Source: an uncultured Clostridia bacterium
Lineage (GTDB): Bacteria > Bacillota > Clostridia > Christensenellales > Aristaeellaceae
Reading direction: 5' to 3'
NCBI GenBank assembly: GCA_934631985.1
Contig: CAKTYE010000055.1
Coordinates: 1 to 17,587 of the forward strand
Length of the DNA: 17,587 nucleotides
Part shown: piece by piece, positions 14,583 through 17,587 of the stretch
Layout of the letters: every line of letters begins with the position of its first letter
How positions within the stretch are numbered: the stretch's first letter is position 1
The notes under the pieces: generated by a model
What the model was told of the DNA's origin: nothing
Databases searched by the model: none
The model's input: only the letters and a program-made list of their open reading frames with translations
Program-made: the position numbers and the translations under genes

Positions 14583-15245
14583 TCACGCCTCTTTTTCTGC
14601 GTTTTTTTCCGACATGCTTCGACGGCTTGCCCGTGCCGTTTTGCACAGGGGCCGCAGGGTGCAGACCTCGCATAGGGGATGCTGCGCCTTGCACACCCGC
14701 CGTCCGTGGAAAATGAGCCAGTGGTGCGCATCCCGCCAGTCCTTTTTCGGAATGGCCTTCATCAGCTGACGCTCCGTCTCCTCCACGTCCTTCGCGTCCG
14801 CCAGGCCCAGTCGGTTACTGACGCGGAACACATGGGTATCCACCGCAATGGCGGGTACGCCGAAGGCGTTTGCCAGCACCACGTTGGCGGTCTTGCGGCC
14901 CACGCCCGGCAAGCTTGTCAGCTCCTCCATGGTGTGCGGCACCTCGCCGCCGAAGCGCTGGGTAATGATGCGGCAGGCCGCGATGATGTTCCCGGCCTTG
15001 CTCTTAAAGCCGCAGCTTTTCACCAGCGGATACAGCTCCTCCTCGGTGCAGGCCGCCATGGTGGGCGCATCGGGATAGCGCCGGAACACCTCGGGCGTGA
15101 CCTTGTTCACCTGCTTGTCCGTACACTGGGCAGACAGCATGGTCGCCACCAGCGTTTCATAGGGATTGGTAAAGTGCAGCTCCGGCCCCGCATCCGGATA
15201 AAGCCGCTGTAATTCCGCCAGGATCGCTTTCTTTGATACCGCCAT
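14583..15245 (-). CDS. nth: Endonuclease III
   Basis: DNA glycosylase/AP lyase of base excision repair that removes oxidised pyrimidines. 220 residues, normal for the family. ATG at 15245 has GGAGG 5 bases upstream; an in-frame TTG slightly earlier (15257) overlaps that site and is rejected. The helix-hairpin-helix LPGVGRKTANVVL contains catalytic K118, and VDTHVFR contains catalytic D136. The C-terminal loop CKAQHPLCEVCTLRPLC has the C-x6-C-x2-C-x5-C pattern of the [4Fe-4S] cluster. It follows folT by 31 bases on the same strand with no terminator between, so it is probably the second gene of the riboswitch-controlled transcript. Confidence 0.96.
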   Translation of the reverse strand: MAVSKKAILAELQRLYPDAGPELHFTNPYETLVATMLSAQCTDKQVNKVTPEVFRRYPDAPTMAACTEEELYPLVKSCGFKSKAGNIIAACRIITQRFGGEVPHTMEELTSLPGVGRKTANVVLANAFGVPAIAVDTHVFRVSNRLGLADAKDVEETERQLMKAIPKKDWRDAHHWLIFHGRRVCKAQHPLCEVCTLRPLCKTARASRRSMSEKNAEKEA

Positions 15246-15276
15246 ATGTACCTCCAAGGGGATCTTTTTGCGCGCG

Positions 15277-15834
15277 TTACACCCGCGTCAGGCTGCCGGG
15301 CAGCCGATCCACCAGCTTCATCGTCACATACAGCACCGCCACGTTCACGGGGTACTGCATCACATTTTTCAGGGCGCGGGTCGGAAACGTCGCCAGCACG
15401 CCGCTGCCCTGCAGCATGTACAGCCACAGGGTGTTCAGGCCGATGTTGCATATCAGCGTCACCGGCAGAATGGTCAGCGCAGCCCGCCACAGCTTCGGCT
15501 CCCGGCGATACAGCCACAGACCGTAATTCATGCCCGCCAGCGCCGCCGTCACCGTAAAGCCCGGGAAGATCGCCCCCGAGGGAAACAGCGTCGCGCCCAG
15601 CAGATCGCCGCATACCCCCACCAGCAGGCTGCAAAAGGGACCCATCAGCATGCCCGCCACCGCCGTGGGCAGAAAGCCCAGATTCACCCGCAGCGATGCG
15701 CTGATGGAGATGTTCAGCATGCGGCTGAGAACGATCTGCATCGCCAGCAGCACCCCCATCATACATAACCGCTTCGGGGTCAGGTGAAACCACGCCCGCC
15801 AGGTATCCCGCCGCATTGTTTCTTTTTCCGTCAC
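15277..15834 (-). CDS. folT: Folate-specific ECF transporter S component
   Basis: 185 residues, five or six hydrophobic segments, typical for the substrate-binding membrane subunit that pairs with a shared EcfA-EcfA'-EcfT module encoded elsewhere. Family-like stretches are LTPKRLCMMGVLLAMQIVLS, LRVNLGFLPTAVAGMLMGP, and GDLLGATLFPSGAIFPGFT. GTG at 15834 is taken as start because AGGAGG lies 10 bases before it; the next ATG (15816) has no site. The folate assignment is strongly supported by the tetrahydrofolate riboswitch in its leader. It is followed by nth. Confidence 0.9.
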   Translation of the reverse strand: MTEKETMRRDTWRAWFHLTPKRLCMMGVLLAMQIVLSRMLNISISASLRVNLGFLPTAVAGMLMGPFCSLLVGVCGDLLGATLFPSGAIFPGFTVTAALAGMNYGLWLYRREPKLWRAALTILPVTLICNIGLNTLWLYMLQGSGVLATFPTRALKNVMQYPVNVAVLYVTMKLVDRLPGSLTRV

Positions 15835-15835
15835 G

Positions 15836-15890
15836 AAAAAAACGCCTCCTTTTCAAATCAGGTGAGAAAACTGATCCGCAAAAAGGCGTT
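15836..15890 (-). promoter_or_regulatory. Riboswitch expression platform: terminator that also hides the ribosome-binding site
   Basis: On the minus strand AACGCCTTTTT (15890-15880) pairs with the segment AAAAGGAGGCGTT (15853-15841), 11 pairs with two G-U, then seven T reach to one base before the GTG start. The arm contains the Shine-Dalgarno GGAGG. An inner hairpin ATCAG/CTGAT sits in the loop. The competing pairing is GCGTT (at the 3' end of the aptamer) with AACGC of the 5' arm. Confidence 0.75.
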
Positions 15891-15902
15891 GCCCATCCAA
15901 AC

Positions 15903-16002
15903 GCAGTGGGATGCGGCTTTGGCACCGCGGCGGATATATCCGCCTTCGTTCCATGACAACTCCCCGTCCATGGACACTTAACGCGCCAGAACCTACTCTG
16001 CC
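15903..16002 (-). ncRNA. Tetrahydrofolate (THF) riboswitch aptamer
   Basis: Read on the minus strand the segment holds the conserved blocks of the THF class in order: GCAGAGTAG (from 16001), GCGTTAAGTG (15984-15975), GGAACGAAG (15952-15944), GCGGTGCC (15928-15921) and GCATCCCA (15914-15907), closed by CTGC pairing with the first GCAG (P1). A perfect GGCGGATATATCCGCC hairpin (15929-15944) extends one helix beyond the shorter version in the best-known example. It lies between a good promoter and folT, the usual location. Ligand binding is expected to switch folT off. Confidence 0.92.
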
Positions 16003-16027
16003 AAAATCGGATCGTAGAAACATGCTT

Positions 16028-16056
16028 ATCATACGCCAAAGCTTGCTGGAAAGCAA
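16028..16056 (-). promoter_or_regulatory. Promoter of folT-nth operon
   Basis: On the minus strand TTGCTT (16056-16051) and TATGAT (16033-16028) have a 17-base spacer. The start would fall near 16020, about 20 bases before the riboswitch. A small CTTGCT/AGCAAG hairpin overlaps the -35. Confidence 0.6.
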
Positions 16057-16160
16057 GGGCAAAATCTGCCGAAAGGCACCTGCCGCACCCTTTTCCTGTC
16101 CTGCATTTTTCCAATTCCTCCATCCCCTGAAAAAAGGGCGGCGAGCAGGGCGTGAAACGC

Positions 16161-16190
16161 TTGACATCACTCACTTTCAGGATGTAAAAT
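16161..16190 (+). promoter_or_regulatory. Promoter of prfC
   Basis: Perfect TTGACA (16161-16166) and TAAAAT (16185-16190) have an 18-base spacer. The transcription start would be near 16197. The segment 16057-16160 between this and the folT promoter holds no gene. Confidence 0.7.
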
Positions 16191-16231
16191 GAATACTTGC
16201 GTGAATCTACATTATACCCAGGAGGTGTGCC

Positions 16232-17587
16232 ATGCTGCCCGCAATCCAAACGCCGGAATTTGCCGCCATGCTGCATGATCAGGTGGAGAAGCGGCGAACC
16301 TTCGCCATCATTTCTCACCCTGACGCCGGTAAAACTACCCTGACGGAAAAACTTCTGCTTTACGGCGGCGCGATCCGCTCCGCAGGCAGCGTAAAGGCCC
16401 GCAAAAGCGACAAGCATGCCACCTCGGACTGGATGGACATTGAAAAGCAGCGCGGCATTTCCGTCACCTCGTCGGCGATGCAGTTTGAGTTTGACGGCTA
16501 CCGCATCAATATTCTGGACACCCCCGGTCACCAAGACTTCTCCGAGGACACCTACCGCGTGCTGGTGGCGGCGGATGCGGCGGTCATGCTGATCGACGCG
16601 GCAAAGGGCGTGGAGGCCCAGACCATCAAGCTGTTCAAGGTCTGCCGCATGCGCAACATTCCCATCTTCACCTTTGTGAACAAGATGGATCGCGCGGCAA
16701 AGGATCCCTTTGCGCTGATGGAGGAATTGGAGCAGGTGCTGGGCATCCGTTCCTGCCCCATCAACTGGCCCATCGGCGTGGACGGCGATTTCCAGGGCGT
16801 TTATCATCGGGACACCCGCATGGTGGAGCTTTACACCGGCGGCGACCACGGCAAGCGCATGGTGGAAAAGACCGATATTTCCATTGACGATCCCGCGCTG
16901 GAGAACCTGCTGGACAAGCACTATCGCGACCGACTGAAGGACGAGATCGACCTGCTGGACGTGGCGGGCGACGCTTTCGATCTGGACGCGGTGCGCAAGG
17001 GCGAGCTGACCCCCATGTTCTTCGGCTCCGCCGTGACCAACTTCGGCGTGGAGCCTTTCCTGGAGCGCTTCCTGCAATACACGCCCCCGCCCCTGCCCCG
17101 GCAGAGCGATGCAGGCATGATCGGCCCCGAGGAGCCTTACTTCTCCGGCTTCATCTTCAAGATCCAGGCCAACATGAACCCTGCCCACCGGGATCGGCTG
17201 GCCTTCATGCGCATCGTCAGCGGCGCGTTTGAGAAGGGCATGGAGGTGTGGCACTCCGGCACCAACAAGATGGTGGCGCTGAAGCAGCCCCAGCAGTTCA
17301 TGGCCGACGAGCGCGAGGCCGTGGAGGAAGCCTGGGCCGGCGACATCATCGGCCTGTTTGACCCCGGCATTTATCAGCTGGGCGACACGCTTTCCGCCGG
17401 GCCGAAGATGCACTATGAGAACATCCCCGTGTTCGCCCCTGAATTCTTCAACCGTGTGCGTCCCCTGGACAGTATGAAGCGCAAGCAGTTCCAGAAGGGC
17501 ATCACCCAGCTGGCGGAGGAGGGCGCGATCCAGACCTTCATCCGCACCGAGACGGGCCGCGAGGAATTCATGGTCGGCGTGGTCGGC
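16232..17587 (+). CDS. prfC: Peptide chain release factor 3, 3' end outside window
   Basis: Translational GTPase RF3, which removes RF1/RF2 from the ribosome after peptide release. ATG at 16232 has GGAGG 6 bases upstream. The frame stays open to the window edge, 452 codons of about 530, so the C-terminal part is missing. GTPase motifs are complete: G1 SHPDAGKTT (K34), G2 RGISVTSS, G3 DTPGHQDF, G4 NKMD and G5 GSAV. The segment SGFIFKIQANMNPAHRDRLA and the following KQPQQFMADERE are typical of domain II of RF3 rather than of EF-G or TypA. It has its own promoter and is divergent from folT. Confidence 0.96.
   Translation, partial: MLPAIQTPEFAAMLHDQVEKRRTFAIISHPDAGKTTLTEKLLLYGGAIRSAGSVKARKSDKHATSDWMDIEKQRGISVTSSAMQFEFDGYRINILDTPGHQDFSEDTYRVLVAADAAVMLIDAAKGVEAQTIKLFKVCRMRNIPIFTFVNKMDRAAKDPFALMEELEQVLGIRSCPINWPIGVDGDFQGVYHRDTRMVELYTGGDHGKRMVEKTDISIDDPALENLLDKHYRDRLKDEIDLLDVAGDAFDLDAVRKGELTPMFFGSAVTNFGVEPFLERFLQYTPPPLPRQSDAGMIGPEEPYFSGFIFKIQANMNPAHRDRLAFMRIVSGAFEKGMEVWHSGTNKMVALKQPQQFMADEREAVEEAWAGDIIGLFDPGIYQLGDTLSAGPKMHYENIPVFAPEFFNRVRPLDSMKRKQFQKGITQLAEEGAIQTFIRTETGREEFMVGVVG

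Noticed and set aside
15107..17413. 768-codon open frame on the minus strand antisense to prfC and across folT and nth starts
   Set aside because: It overlaps genes with clear catalytic motifs, a riboswitch and promoters, and its product is low-complexity (His, Gln and Leu rich), as expected for a shadow frame in GC-rich DNA.

Overview
The window looks like chromosomal DNA of a fairly GC-rich, probably gut-associated member of the Clostridia (Bacillota). The grounds are strong AGGAGG ribosome-binding sites on almost every gene, a Gram-positive lipoprotein, an energy-coupling-factor (ECF) folate S component behind a tetrahydrofolate riboswitch, a ferredoxin-type aldo/keto reductase and an oleate hydratase. 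No single marker fixes the genus. There are 13 intact or window-truncated genes and 2 broken genes; no tRNA, rRNA, CRISPR array, transposase or phage gene was seen.

Layout. 1-1266: 3' two thirds of an oleate hydratase gene with its terminator. 1267-1596: gene-free, with a two-hairpin repeat and an extended -10 promoter. 1597-4904: a tight three-gene operon (double AAA+ ATPase whose first module lacks a P-loop, an unrecognised cytosolic protein, an unrecognised secreted protein) closed by a strong terminator. 4905-5354: gene-free, with repeat copy A and a long imperfect hairpin. 5355-6743 (minus): cytosolic transglutaminase-like protein. It is divergent from 7051-7848 (plus), a secreted protein with 13-residue Q/N/P/G repeats; an AT-rich stretch with five TTTAATT heptamers lies between them. 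7992-10680: LysR regulator, Fe-S aldo/keto reductase, then a flavodoxin gene with an in-frame TAA and an oxidoreductase gene cut after about 22 codons by repeat copy B. 10877-11116: gene-free, palindromes only. 11117-14576 (minus): lipoprotein solute-binding protein and hybrid histidine kinase, overlapping by ATGA, behind a good promoter and a possible attenuator. 14583-16056 (minus): folT-nth operon under a tetrahydrofolate riboswitch. 16161-17587 (plus): prfC, running off the window.

How the genes fit together. Three loci stand out. The AAA+ operon has no characterised homologue I can name and is the best candidate for something undescribed. The aldo/keto reductase-flavodoxin-oxidoreductase operon is being lost: only the regulator and first enzyme are intact. 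The folT leader is a complete riboswitch in which the Shine-Dalgarno sequence lies inside a terminator hairpin, so folate status probably also affects the downstream DNA repair gene nth.
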